Positions 25,434-34,538 of a DNA stretch of 64,000 nt are shown piece by piece. This stretch comes from Veillonella sp. CHU740. Its GTDB lineage: Bacteria; Bacillota; Negativicutes; Veillonellales; Veillonellaceae. Below the pieces are notes generated by a model. That model was not told where the DNA came from and ran no database searches. It was given only the letters and a program-made list of their open reading frames with translations. The position numbers and the translations under genes were made by a program. How positions within the stretch are numbered: position 1 is the stretch's first letter; each line of letters starts with the position of its first letter. The stretch spans positions 28,931-92,930 of the forward strand of contig NZ_RQVD01000009.1 in the NCBI RefSeq assembly GCF_003992055.1, written 5' to 3'.

Positions 25434-25955
25434 CTAGGCAGAAACGGATGAGCTGGCCAATACATCGCCATTACTACGCTGTCCCATCGCTGCTTGTAAG
25501 CTAGCTAATTCCTCTTGTGAAAGACTAGCTAGGCTTTTACCATTGACAATCGGTTTTGTAAAAATACGGGATTCATTTCTACCATATACACTAGAGATAA
25601 CAATCCCATTTAAGTTACCATCTAATAAAGTCAGTGAAAATGACAATTCATTGCCAATATTTTCAAAGGCATTATATTTTACAAAACCTATATGTTGAAA
25701 TGTTTCTGATTGTGTGGATTTAATAATCTTTTGCTCTGATAAAATGGTTTCCCATGTGCTTGCCATATCTCGAAGTTCTTTTACTTCGATAGCAAGACGG
25801 CGTTCAATACTTTGTCCATCTCCACCGTTCATAAAATATCGGTATCGTTTTGTCAGTCGATTCACCCGAATCTGTAGACTGAGCGCATGTAATACAAGGA
25901 GTACAATAATACCCCCTAATATCCATGGCAACCACGGTAATAGTTGTTCTAACAC
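25434..25955 (-). CDS. DUF4446 family protein
   Basis: A 173-residue protein with an N-terminal membrane helix (LPWILGGIIVLLVLHALSL), then the DUF4446 core: RLTKRYRYFMNGGDGQSIERRL, HIGFVKYNAFENIGNELSFSLTLLDGNLNGIVISSV and GRNESRIFTKPIVNGKS. The family usually sits beside parB in Firmicutes, as it does here, one gene away. Function is unknown. It is co-transcribed with hydF (11-base gap) and the M23 peptidase. Confidence 0.88.
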   Translation of the reverse strand: MLEQLLPWLPWILGGIIVLLVLHALSLQIRVNRLTKRYRYFMNGGDGQSIERRLAIEVKELRDMASTWETILSEQKIIKSTQSETFQHIGFVKYNAFENIGNELSFSLTLLDGNLNGIVISSVYGRNESRIFTKPIVNGKSLASLSQEELASLQAAMGQRSNGDVLASSSVSA

Positions 25956-25966
25956 AATAATCCTCT

Positions 25967-27184
25967 CTATTCTAATTCATGTACAAAAGGTGCAATAGCA
26001 CGTTGCAATATGCCATGCAAGGATGCAATCAACACACCATAGTTCACAATAGGAACTCCTTGAACAGATGCTACATCGATACGGCGTAATACTTCACGGC
26101 GAGTCAACATGCATCCACCACAGTGAATAATGACATCATAACTAGATACATCGTGAGGAAATTGCCCTCCACTAGTCCACTCTAATACTAAATCTGTGTA
26201 TCCTTTTGCTTGTAACCAACGAGGGATTTTAACAGTCCCTATATCTTCGCATTGTTGACGATGCGTACATCCTTCACTGATCAATACCTTAGATCCTGAC
26301 TGTAACTGACTAATAGCTTGTACGCCAGCTACTAAGTCTTTTAGTTTTCCTTTAAATCGAGCCATTAAAATGGAAAAGCTTGTCAAAGGTATTTCTTCTG
26401 GAACAATTTGACTGACAGCCTCAAACGCTTGTGAGTCTGTAATCACTAATTTAGGAGCTCTGTGCAAGTGTTGCAATGTATCCTGTAATTCTTCTACTTG
26501 GCACACCATTGCCATGCCGTGATGGTCTAAAATTTCTCGAATCATCTGTACTTGTGGCAAAATGATACGACCTTTTGGTGCCGATTCATCGATGGGACAT
26601 ACAAGAACGATAACATCTTTTTCCTCTATATAACCACCTAATAAGGACTGTACTTCTTCATCAACAGGTTTTAATCGACTTAAAGAGTCTAATAACTCAA
26701 TTCGATGAGCTCCATCACTCACATCAGCGATTGCCACATGTGTACTATAGGCTTGCAATTCCGGATGTGCCTTGATAAAAGCTGCACCTGTATGACCGCT
26801 TACCTCGTTATACACCACTAAGGTAGGAATCTTTTGTTCTTCCAAGAGTTGCAACCATTCGATATCTTCAGGAATCGGTGCTACATCCGTACGCATCATA
26901 TACACGGCCATATTCATTTGTGGCACTACTGTTTTTGTTCGCTCCACCCGTAACACACCTAATTCCGATGTATCATCAATACCTGCTGTATCTACAATCA
27001 CAACAGGGCCTAATGGAAGCAATTCCATGGCTTTTGATACAGGGTCTGTTGTAGTTCCTGCGATAGGCGATACTAAGGAAATTTGCTGCTCTGTTAGGGT
27101 GTTAATCAATGTGGATTTTCCTGCATTACATCGTCCAAAAAATCCAATATGCACTCGATTCGCCTTTGCTGTTCCTTCTAACAT
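25967..27184 (-). CDS. hydF: [FeFe]-hydrogenase maturation GTPase HydF
   Basis: A 405-residue protein. The N-terminal GTPase domain has GRCNAGKST (P-loop), SPIAGTTTDP and VDTAGIDD (G3). The C-terminal Fe-S scaffold domain supplies CTHRQQ and IIHCGGCML, which together form the HydF pattern C-x-H...H-C-x-x-C. HydF assembles the diiron subcluster of [FeFe] hydrogenase with HydE and HydG. Neither partner is in this window. It lies in the middle of the soj-spo0J operon, seven bases after parB, an unusual neighbourhood for hydF. Confidence 0.94.
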   Translation of the reverse strand: MLEGTAKANRVHIGFFGRCNAGKSTLINTLTEQQISLVSPIAGTTTDPVSKAMELLPLGPVVIVDTAGIDDTSELGVLRVERTKTVVPQMNMAVYMMRTDVAPIPEDIEWLQLLEEQKIPTLVVYNEVSGHTGAAFIKAHPELQAYSTHVAIADVSDGAHRIELLDSLSRLKPVDEEVQSLLGGYIEEKDVIVLVCPIDESAPKGRIILPQVQMIREILDHHGMAMVCQVEELQDTLQHLHRAPKLVITDSQAFEAVSQIVPEEIPLTSFSILMARFKGKLKDLVAGVQAISQLQSGSKVLISEGCTHRQQCEDIGTVKIPRWLQAKGYTDLVLEWTSGGQFPHDVSSYDVIIHCGGCMLTRREVLRRIDVASVQGVPIVNYGVLIASLHGILQRAIAPFVHELE

Positions 27185-27191
27185 AGCTGCT

Positions 27192-28061
27192 TTATTCTCC
27201 TTCTATATAGCTAATCAATCGCATTAGCTCTTCTTCATTTTTGAAAGTCACCTCAATGGTTCCTTGTATTTTTTTTGTGTTTTTTAAACGAATATCAACA
27301 GGGGCTCCCAGGCTATATTTTAATCGTTGCATCAGCTTTCTTAGTTCTGCTGTCGCTTTAGGTTGTGTGGACGTAAGTTTTTTCTTACCTGCCTGTAATG
27401 TTTTTACAAGTTGTTCAATTTGACGAGCATTTAACTCTTTTTCTTTAATAATCTCCAACGCTTCTCGCTGTAAATCTTCGCTTTTTAAGGCCAATAAAGG
27501 TCTTGCTTGGCCTACCGTTAACTCCCCTTCAATCAAATCTTCTTGAATACATTCCGGCAATTGTGTGAGTCGTACCATATTCGCAATATAAGAGCGACTA
27601 CGGCCTACGATAGTAGCAATTTCTTCCTGTGTTTTTTTGAATGTATCCATTAAATATTGGTATCCAAAGGCTTCTTCCATGGGGTCTAAATTCTGCCGTT
27701 GCAAATTTTCTACAAGAGCAATTTCACTCACTTCTTCTGTTGTATAGTCTCGAACTACTACAGGAATTTTGGAAAGTCCTGCTAATTGACAGGCTCTCCA
27801 TCGTCTTTCACCAGCTACAATTTCATAATGATCTTCTACCTTGCGCACAGCAATGGGAGCAATCAATCCATGTTTAGTAATAGATTCAACAAGAGTTGTC
27901 ATATCATCTTCTGTAAATCGTTTACGAGGCTGATTTGGATTCGGCTGAATTTTTGTGATATCTACTTCGTAGCCACCTTTATGACCATCCTTAAATGTAC
28001 CCGTTAATCCAAAAGACCCTAATCCCTTTCCTAGACCACCTTTTGTCTTTTTAAGAACCAC
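27192..28061 (-). CDS. parB: Chromosome-partition protein ParB (Spo0J)
   Basis: A 289-residue ParB. The N-terminal domain has QPNPNQPRKRFTEDD, VAGERRWRACQLAGL (the CTP-binding/ParB box) and VVVRDYTTEEVSEIALVENLQRQNLDPMEEA. A helix-turn-helix follows (TQEEIATIVGRSRSYIANMVRLTQLP), and the C-terminal dimerisation part ends VTFKNEEELMRLISYIEGE. It binds parS and spreads as a CTP-dependent clamp. The GTG start overlaps the parA stop by 11 bases, with GGGAGG upstream. Confidence 0.96.
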   Translation of the reverse strand: MVLKKTKGGLGKGLGSFGLTGTFKDGHKGGYEVDITKIQPNPNQPRKRFTEDDMTTLVESITKHGLIAPIAVRKVEDHYEIVAGERRWRACQLAGLSKIPVVVRDYTTEEVSEIALVENLQRQNLDPMEEAFGYQYLMDTFKKTQEEIATIVGRSRSYIANMVRLTQLPECIQEDLIEGELTVGQARPLLALKSEDLQREALEIIKEKELNARQIEQLVKTLQAGKKKLTSTQPKATAELRKLMQRLKYSLGAPVDIRLKNTKKIQGTIEVTFKNEEELMRLISYIEGE

Positions 28062-28815
28062 GTTGTATTACCTCCCGAGCTAATGCACAATATACTTCCG
28101 CACCTTTCGATCGTTTATCGTAAATCACAACTGGCAATCCATGGCTTGGTGCTTCCCCTAATTTAACATTACGAGGTATCGTCGTTGTATATACAGCATC
28201 ACCAAAGTAATTTGTTACTTCTTCTGCCACTTGTACTGCTAATTTAGTGCGTCCATTGTACATAGTAAGAACTACACCTTCTAGTTCTAAGTCTTCATTT
28301 AATTCTTCTTGTACAAGTTCAATCGTTTTAATAAGCTGGCTTACACCTTCTAATGCATAAAATTCTGTTTGAATTGGAATTAACACACTATTCGCAGCCG
28401 TTAACGCATTAATTGTCAACATCCCTAAGGATGGCGGACAATCAATGATAATATAGTCATAATTCGCTACAACCGGTGCGATAGCATGCTTCAAAATATA
28501 TCCTTTGTTATCCATGTTGACCAAATCGACTTCTGCACCAGCTAGATCAATTGTTGTCGGTGCAATATGCAAAGTATCTATTACTGTTTCTTCAATAATA
28601 TCTGTAATCGCTACATCATCAACAAGCATTTCATACACGCCTTGAGTTATATCGTCTTTATTAATACCCAGGCCACTTGTTGCATTTCCTTGAGGATCCA
28701 AATCCAATAAGAGCACTCGTTTTCCTTCTACTGCCAGAGAAGCACTCAAATTTACTGCAGTTGTCGTCTTACCAACACCACCTTTTTGGTTGGCTATGGC
28801 GATAATCTTAGCCAT
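28051..28815 (-). CDS. parA: Chromosome-partition ATPase ParA (Soj)
   Basis: A 254-residue MinD/ParA ATPase. The deviant Walker A motif KGGVGKTTTAVNLSA is at residues ~10-24; DLDPQGNATSGLG and DYIIIDCPPSLG follow. I choose the ATG at 28815 because GAGGTGA lies seven bases upstream. Soj works with ParB and the parS sites just upstream to segregate origins and can influence DnaA in Bacillus. It is the first gene of a six-gene operon running to cobO. Confidence 0.96.
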   Translation of the reverse strand: MAKIIAIANQKGGVGKTTTAVNLSASLAVEGKRVLLLDLDPQGNATSGLGINKDDITQGVYEMLVDDVAITDIIEETVIDTLHIAPTTIDLAGAEVDLVNMDNKGYILKHAIAPVVANYDYIIIDCPPSLGMLTINALTAANSVLIPIQTEFYALEGVSQLIKTIELVQEELNEDLELEGVVLTMYNGRTKLAVQVAEEVTNYFGDAVYTTTIPRNVKLGEAPSHGLPVVIYDKRSKGAEVYCALAREVIQRGS

Positions 28816-28928
28816 TATGTCACCTCTTTCTACTAGTCTTATCACATTATAACATAGATTTCTCTATTTTTTATGAAAGGAATAGGGAATTATACTGTTT
28901 TACTCTATTTTTTCTATCTTTTTTAATA

Positions 28929-28944
28929 TGTTTCACGTGAAACA
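28929..28944. promoter_or_regulatory. parS site 1
   Basis: A perfect 16-bp match to the ParB-binding consensus TGTTTCACGTGAAACA, 114 bases upstream of the parA start codon. It may also lie in the soj-spo0J promoter region. Confidence 0.95.
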
Positions 28945-29147
28945 ACATCTGTTATCCCTATACATCTATTATATATAAACATTACCTATTTAAGTATTAA
29001 TGTGATTCATTGTATTATTATTCTGATTAAATTCAATCATATAATCTACACACCTATTCTTTAACATTTATAACATTCCACTCTAAATATTACCTCTAAC
29101 TTCATTGATTTGTGCTACTCATATTAGATTTCTTTCATAACTTATAA

Positions 29148-29163
29148 TGTTTCACGTGAAACA
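29148..29163. promoter_or_regulatory. parS site 2
   Basis: A second perfect TGTTTCACGTGAAACA, 219 bases from the first, in the gap between parA and the exported-protein gene. Confidence 0.95.
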
Positions 29164-29471
29164 TTACGACATAAATTGTAGAGTAGAGAGAATTTTCACT
29201 CTTAATTATGGCAGAGAGCCTGACGAACTATTAGAAACTAGGTCTACTATAGATCGCAGAATATTATTGAATCTATTATTCCATGAAATATATCACACTC
29301 TTATCTATTTAGTCCTATAAATTATATGATAGCATGTACCTCTCTTATCTTTACAAGCATACTTTGTTCAACCACCTGTGTAACAATATTCCTCTAATCG
29401 GCTATTCACAAACCTATTACATCTATCGTATAATTAAAGCATCAATTATTTCATATAAAGGGGGATATACT

Positions 29472-29960
29472 ATGTTTAAAAAATTTAAAACATTAGCAAT
29501 TCTAGGTACTCTTGCTTTCACTGCATTAAGCGCTAATCAAGTCGATGCACACCGACTTGGCCATGACCTTCCAGACTCTGACTTTGTGGTAGCTGGGATT
29601 CCTCGTACCTCTAATGCAGATGCAATTCGTCAAAGTTTAGGCACACCTACTTCTGAAGGCCGTTTTAGCCTTTCCTACGGTGGTCTTACCTTCTATGTGA
29701 GCCGTCAATATTATCCTGATGTTATCACCAAAGTAATTACAAACCGTGATGCTGCTACTGCGAGAGGTATTTCTGTAGGTGATACCATTCGTGATGTATA
29801 TAATGCATATGGTAGCCCTGATAAAACATATAGCAAGGGAGGCTATGATATTTTATTCTACGGTTACTATACTCCTAATAGTGGTGATATGGCTGGCATC
29901 GAATTTGCTACCAATGGGCGCTATGTTCAAGAAATTACAATTACCGGCAGTGGAGAATAA
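29472..29960 (+). CDS. Exported SmpA/BamE-like small protein, dispersed relative
   Basis: A 162-residue exported protein related to the tandem set at 5.4-7.6 kb. It has a signal peptide (MFKKFKTLAILGTLAFTALSANQVDA), no acidic linker, then the two repeats GIPRTSNADAIRQSLGTPTS and GISVGDTIRDVYNAYGSPD, with YGGLTFYV, TNRDAATARGISVGDT and GIEFATNGRYVQEITI matching the paralogs. The ATG at 29472 follows AAAGGGGG; the longer upstream frame has no ribosome binding site. It is a lone plus-strand gene lying between parS sites 2 and 3. Function unknown. Confidence 0.8.
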   Translation: MFKKFKTLAILGTLAFTALSANQVDAHRLGHDLPDSDFVVAGIPRTSNADAIRQSLGTPTSEGRFSLSYGGLTFYVSRQYYPDVITKVITNRDAATARGISVGDTIRDVYNAYGSPDKTYSKGGYDILFYGYYTPNSGDMAGIEFATNGRYVQEITITGSGE

Positions 29961-29979
29961 CCTATCACTATAGCCAGAG

Positions 29980-29995
29980 TGTTTCACGTGAAACA
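29980..29995. promoter_or_regulatory. parS site 3
   Basis: A third perfect TGTTTCACGTGAAACA, 20 bases past the stop codon of the exported-protein gene. The three sites span about 1.07 kb. Confidence 0.95.
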
Positions 29996-30023
29996 GTTGG
30001 TACCTAATGACAGTATTCCAATG

Positions 30024-30048
30024 AAAAGGGTCCTTCGGGACCCTTTTT
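30024..30048 (+). terminator. Terminator after the exported-protein gene
   Basis: AAAAGGGTCC-TTC-GGGACCCTTTTT: an 8-bp-plus GC-rich stem with a run of T on the plus strand. Confidence 0.92.
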
Positions 30049-30077
30049 GCTTATTAAAAATATATAACACATAAATA

Positions 30078-30116
30078 GGAAAGGAAGGTTGACATGTAGC
30101 ATCAACCTTCCTTTCT
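30078..30116. terminator. Terminator after metH
   Basis: AAAGGAAGGTTGA and TCAACCTTCCTTT pair almost perfectly around a short loop. T-rich sequence follows on the minus strand side. It lies 70 bases past the metH stop codon and belongs to the same GGAAAGTTGA-like stem type as the hairpins at 60.6 and 62.7 kb. Confidence 0.75.
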
Positions 30117-30186
30117 TATATTTGAGTTATTTCGTACTATTATATACATGGCCATCTCAATTATCCATTAATCGTATGTAACCTAA

Positions 30187-32613
30187 TTACTCATCACCTA
30201 ATAGGCCTTTTACGATATTTACTGCGGATATACCATCTTTAGCATAAGAATCAGCACCGGCTTCGTCTGCATAAGCTTGTGATAATACAGCACCACCTAC
30301 TAACACTTTCGCATCCACACCTGATTCACGGATGGCTGCGATGGTCTCATTAATCATCGGCATTGTAGTAGTCATCAAAGAGGCAATCCCAATAATCGGT
30401 GCATTGTGTTCTTTTGCAGCTGCAACGATTTCTTCTGGTGATACATCTTTACCTAAGTCCACGATTTGGTATCCATTGTTTTCTAACAAGGCAGATACTA
30501 TATTCTTACCTAAGTCATGAATGTCACCTTTTACCGTAGCTAGGATAATCGTCGCTTTCTTCTCTGCTGTACCTTCTGGCAACACTTCTTTGATGGTTGT
30601 GAAAGCCGCTTGCATCGTTTCTGCAGCTAGCATAACTTGTGGCAAGAACGCTTTACCAGAGCCGAACTTTTCACCAACTACTGCCATAGCATCGGATAAA
30701 CCTCTACGAGTCACCTCTAGTGGATCTAGGCCTTGTGCTAAGGCTTCCTTTACCAATGGCACAACCGCCTCTTTTTCCCCTTGTTCTACGGCATGTTTAA
30801 TGCATTCAATAGGATCATCACTGTGGAACGCTTCTGCTGTAGCTTTCACTTTTTTCGTCACTACTGCGTTTTCATCGTCATCACCGTACTCAGCAATAAA
30901 GTCCGCCGCTGCTGGGTCAAATCCCATGAAGGTACGCCCTGTAATAAAAGCTTTTCGTACGATTTCATTCATTGGGTTCATGATAGGGCAGGTCAATCCA
31001 TTGCTCAATGCCATTGTCAAGAACTGTGCATTCAAGTATGCCCGTTGTGGTAATCCAAAGGATATATTGGACAAGCCCATCACCGTTGGGAACCCAAATG
31101 TTTCTGCATAGAGTTTTAATGTTTTTAGTGTTTCTCTTGCTGCATGTTGGCTACTTGCTAGGGTCAACACTAATGGATCTAATAATAGGTCATTTGGTCG
31201 CAATCCATAGTTGTACGCTTCTAAGACAATTTCTTTTGCTAAAGACACACGCTCTTCTGCCGTTTCTGGTAATTCTTTTTTACCTAATGGCAAGCACAAC
31301 AATGCTGCGCCATAACGTTTGGCTAATGGCAAGACCGCCTCTAATTGTTCTGGCTCTGCATTTACAGAGTTTAACAATGGACGACCTGGGTAGGCTTTCA
31401 AACCTGCTTCCATCGCCACTGGGTCCAATGTATCGATGGATAAGGGAACCTCCACAAGCATCGTTAATTCTTCGATTGCTCGTTTCATCGTTTCCCCTGG
31501 GTCAACGCCTGTGACACCCATGTTCACATCCAATACGTCTGCCCCTGCTTCTACTTGAGCTAACGCATCTTTTTTCACCATTAAGAAGCTACCCTTGCGG
31601 ATTTCTTCCGCTAACACCTTACGGCCTGTTGGATTAATGCGTTCCCCGATGATGATTGGTTTTTCTTGCAAGCCTACTTTCACTACGCTAGTACGGCTTG
31701 TGAAAGCCGTAAACGGTTCTACATATGGTCGTTCTGCTGGTATATGTGCTCGTGCTGCTTTAGCGATGGCCTCGATATGTTTTGGTGTACTACCACAACA
31801 AGCACCTAAATAGGTCGCCCCTGCGTCGAGGAAACGAGGTGCATATTCGCCCATCTCTTCTGGTCCTAATGGGAAGATAGTTTCTTTTCCTACGAGTTGT
31901 GGCATACCTGCATTTGGCTGAATACTAATTGGCAAGTTCGTTACTGCTGCCATGCGTTCTACGAGTGGCAATAATTGTTCAGGTCCTAAGGAACAGTTAA
32001 TACCTACGATATCTGCTTCCATAGTATCCATCAAGATAGCTGCTGCTTCCGGTGGTGTGCCTGTAATGGTACGTCCATCTTCGCTGAAGGAAAATTGACA
32101 GATAATTTTTACATCCTCTTTTGTTTTCCCTAACTCTTCACGAGCATCTTTAGCCCCCAACAAGGCAGCACGCATTTCTTGGATATCGATGATCGTTTCA
32201 ATAATCAGGTAATCTACCCCTGCATCGATAAGGGCTCTTGCTTGGTCTTTGAAAGTCTCATAAATTTCATCAAATTGAGCCACCCCTAATGGCGCCATGA
32301 ATCGACCACTAGGACCCATGTCTCCAGCGATTTTTGCATTCGGATTGATTTTGTCACGAGCCGCTTGTGCGACTTTCACAGCAGCCCGATTGATTTCATC
32401 CATACGATGACCCAATTGGTATTCATCCAGTTTTAATGCTGTCCCACCAAAAGTGTTAGTCGTAATAATATCACTACCGTGACGCAAATATTCTGCGTGG
32501 ATGTGCTCTACCACATCCGGATGTTCTACGTTAAATAATTCTGGACAAGCCCCGTCACCAAGACCTGCCGCCTGCAGCATGGTACCCATGCCTCCATCTA
32601 TAATATATACCAT
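30187..32613 (-). CDS. metH: Cobalamin-dependent methionine synthase lacking the reactivation domain
   Basis: An 808-residue enzyme. Homocysteine domain (1-~290): DGGMGTMLQ and the zinc cysteines in GINCSLGP and YLGACCGSTP. Pterin domain (~320-580): IIIGERINPTGRK, DVNMG and LSIDTLDP. Cap and B12-binding domains (~610-808): KGDIHDLGKNIV, with the cobalt-ligand histidine near residue 695, then GIASLMTTTMP and VLVGGAVLS. It transfers methyl from methyltetrahydrofolate to homocysteine. The C-terminal AdoMet reactivation domain of the classical ~1200-residue MetH is absent. That job probably falls to the separate protein encoded upstream at 32986. Confidence 0.93.
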   Translation of the reverse strand: MVYIIDGGMGTMLQAAGLGDGACPELFNVEHPDVVEHIHAEYLRHGSDIITTNTFGGTALKLDEYQLGHRMDEINRAAVKVAQAARDKINPNAKIAGDMGPSGRFMAPLGVAQFDEIYETFKDQARALIDAGVDYLIIETIIDIQEMRAALLGAKDAREELGKTKEDVKIICQFSFSEDGRTITGTPPEAAAILMDTMEADIVGINCSLGPEQLLPLVERMAAVTNLPISIQPNAGMPQLVGKETIFPLGPEEMGEYAPRFLDAGATYLGACCGSTPKHIEAIAKAARAHIPAERPYVEPFTAFTSRTSVVKVGLQEKPIIIGERINPTGRKVLAEEIRKGSFLMVKKDALAQVEAGADVLDVNMGVTGVDPGETMKRAIEELTMLVEVPLSIDTLDPVAMEAGLKAYPGRPLLNSVNAEPEQLEAVLPLAKRYGAALLCLPLGKKELPETAEERVSLAKEIVLEAYNYGLRPNDLLLDPLVLTLASSQHAARETLKTLKLYAETFGFPTVMGLSNISFGLPQRAYLNAQFLTMALSNGLTCPIMNPMNEIVRKAFITGRTFMGFDPAAADFIAEYGDDDENAVVTKKVKATAEAFHSDDPIECIKHAVEQGEKEAVVPLVKEALAQGLDPLEVTRRGLSDAMAVVGEKFGSGKAFLPQVMLAAETMQAAFTTIKEVLPEGTAEKKATIILATVKGDIHDLGKNIVSALLENNGYQIVDLGKDVSPEEIVAAAKEHNAPIIGIASLMTTTMPMINETIAAIRESGVDAKVLVGGAVLSQAYADEAGADSYAKDGISAVNIVKGLLGDE

Positions 32614-32985
32614 ATGTCCCTCACTTATGTATCAGGCACATTGCTCGCCCAAGGCAATATACTTCACATGGGGATGCATCTACTCTTCCCTGTAGGCTCA
32701 TACACCATGTTACTTATCTATACATCTAATTATTATTCTTAATCAAAGTTTCTTTGTTAGTATCTTACAGTTATCAGTATGATATAAAGTACCTCTACAG
32801 CAGCTAAGCTATACACAACTACTATAGAAACTTATACTGATTAACACTGTATACCAATGATAGTATTACTAATAGTTATTATACCTTAGAAAAACAACAA
32901 TTATATTGTAAAAAGTATAACTATCATAAAGATATCCCACATAGGATACCTTTTCAGTACTATCCATCACAAACGGTACATTTGT
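32614..32985. other. 372-base region upstream of metH
   Basis: A gene-free stretch between metH and the reactivation protein. Its metH-proximal ~90 bases are less AT-rich and can fold (ATTGC and GCAAT at about 32675 and 32653, with GTAT/ATAC pairs further out), so a structured leader is possible. I could not match it to the SAM, cobalamin, THF or T-box consensus. The remainder (32740-32985) is AT-rich with no recognised feature. Confidence 0.4.
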
Positions 32986-33681
32986 TTAAATGCACGACGT
33001 CGTCCCCTTCTCTGGCAACTTACGAGATGCGCACTCTACTTGGCTACAAGATGTGCAACCTCGTTGTGTCTTTGGTCCTTCTTCATCAGCGGTTTGACAG
33101 CCCACGATAGCTGTTACCGATTTACGTGGAAATAGCATACTTGTGTCTGTCACCGTCAAGCCAATTTCTTCTGTTTTAATGATCTTAGCAAATTCTTGCT
33201 GTACTGTGACAGGCCAATTGCCATAGCCTGGGCTAAAGCGCCATGTCGTTTTAAAGCCTTGTTTTTTTGCCTCTCTGTCGATGAGTTCATTTACCTGATC
33301 TGCCACTTGTTCTACTGCCGTTGTGGCCGCTGCATCCACGAGAAGACCTAGTGTAGATTTACCTTCTTTAAATAAAGCAGAACTACGTTCTTCAACCGCT
33401 TCTCCTACTGTGACAGCCAACACATATACTTTTTTAGCATTTCCTAAATGACGGATGATACCCGTCGCATCTAGTACCATCGGTGGATCACTGAGTATGG
33501 TATGTGTCTCTGGGTCATAATCATAGCATTGGTACACACCACGAGGTTCTGCCACTAATTGTACTTCTAGGGCAGCTTCTTTCACATACTGTTCTGGAAA
33601 TCCCTCCGCATGCTTTAATCCGGAGTATCGTTTTATTTCATCTTCATTGAGTTTTGGTAATCGTCCGTTATAGATTGCCAT
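32986..33681 (-). CDS. Stand-alone methionine synthase reactivation (AdoMet-binding) protein
   Basis: A 231-residue protein matching the MetH activation domain: VYVLAVTVGEAVEER in the N-terminal half, the AdoMet-binding RFSPGYGNWPVTVQ motif (~150), and LTVTDTSMLFPRKSVTAIVG. The C-terminus carries a cysteine cluster (GCTSCSQVECASRKLP) often seen in corrinoid-activation proteins. It should supply the reductive methylation step that the 808-residue MetH lacks. It is transcribed in the same direction as metH but is separated from it by 372 bases. Confidence 0.88.
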   Translation of the reverse strand: MAIYNGRLPKLNEDEIKRYSGLKHAEGFPEQYVKEAALEVQLVAEPRGVYQCYDYDPETHTILSDPPMVLDATGIIRHLGNAKKVYVLAVTVGEAVEERSSALFKEGKSTLGLLVDAAATTAVEQVADQVNELIDREAKKQGFKTTWRFSPGYGNWPVTVQQEFAKIIKTEEIGLTVTDTSMLFPRKSVTAIVGCQTADEEGPKTQRGCTSCSQVECASRKLPEKGTTSCI

Positions 33682-33823
33682 TGTCTCACCTCAATCTTGT
33701 ATTGCAAATATAAAACATGTGCGAACACAACGTGACCGCACATGTAAAGAGTACTCATTAAGTATATCATAGATATAACTTATAAGCATTTTTCTATATT
33801 TTATTATGAGTTATAGTACAAAG

Positions 33824-34537
33824 CTATAAAGGTTTTATTTTAATCTCCTTTGGTTTTCGAGGGTATTTCTTAGGCGTAGGTTTTACCTTTTTGATATACA
33901 CAATAGCTCGTTTATCCTCTAATGTCGGCAACGTTACTTCTTTGACCTCTACAATTTCACCGCCCAAGATGGATAAAGCATGTTTACTTTCCTCTAGTTC
34001 TTCTTGCACGATGGAGCCTTTTAAGGCTACCATGTAGCCTCCTACTTTCACGTAAGGCAATCCCCATTCCAATAAGATGGATAAACGAGCCACTGCACGG
34101 CTAGTAAGAAGGTCGAAAGATTCTCGATACTCTTGGTGTGCTAAATCTTCTGCACGGCCATGTAAGGTGCTACATCCCTGTAAGCCTAATTCCTCAATGA
34201 CACCATCTAAAAAGCGCAATCGCTTTTGTAAGGAATCAAATAAGGTAATCTGCAAGGACGGATCATAGATACCCAAGGGAACACCTGGAAATCCGGCTCC
34301 TGTACCTAAATCAATGACCGTCTCACCTTTTGTAAAGTACTTAGGGTCATAGCAAGATAGAGAATCTACCACATGTTTTAAAGCAAACTCTTCTGGTTCT
34401 GTAATCCCCGTTAAGTTCATGTGCTCATTGGTAGTTACCACTTGTTCGTAAAACCGCTGTAGTTGGTCAATTTGTGCATCTGTGAGATCCAACCCATAGG
34501 TGTTGGTGTGGGCTTTCACATAGTTTGAAAATATCAT
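33824..34537 (-). CDS. rsmG: 16S rRNA (guanine527-N7)-methyltransferase
   Basis: A 237-residue SAM-dependent methyltransferase (GidB). The Rossmann motif VIDLGTGAGFPGVPLGI, the FDSLQKRLRFLD stretch and TSRAVARLSILLEW are diagnostic. The C-terminus is Lys/Pro-rich (VKPTPKKYPRKPKEIKIK). I place the start at 34537, one base after the mnmG stop, because GAAAGAGG precedes it. It is co-transcribed with mnmG and mnmE. Confidence 0.94.
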   Translation of the reverse strand: MIFSNYVKAHTNTYGLDLTDAQIDQLQRFYEQVVTTNEHMNLTGITEPEEFALKHVVDSLSCYDPKYFTKGETVIDLGTGAGFPGVPLGIYDPSLQITLFDSLQKRLRFLDGVIEELGLQGCSTLHGRAEDLAHQEYRESFDLLTSRAVARLSILLEWGLPYVKVGGYMVALKGSIVQEELEESKHALSILGGEIVEVKEVTLPTLEDKRAIVYIKKVKPTPKKYPRKPKEIKIKPL

Positions 34538-34538
34538 A

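Noticed and set aside
29334..29471. Longer N-terminus (46 extra residues) for the plus-strand exported protein
   Set aside because: The added part lacks a ribosome binding site and would bury the signal peptide. The ATG at 29472 follows AAAGGGGG.
32614..32720. THF, SAM, cobalamin or T-box riboswitch before metH
   Set aside because: The conserved cores of these classes are not present. Only a short 5' similarity to the THF class was seen, so no riboswitch is called.
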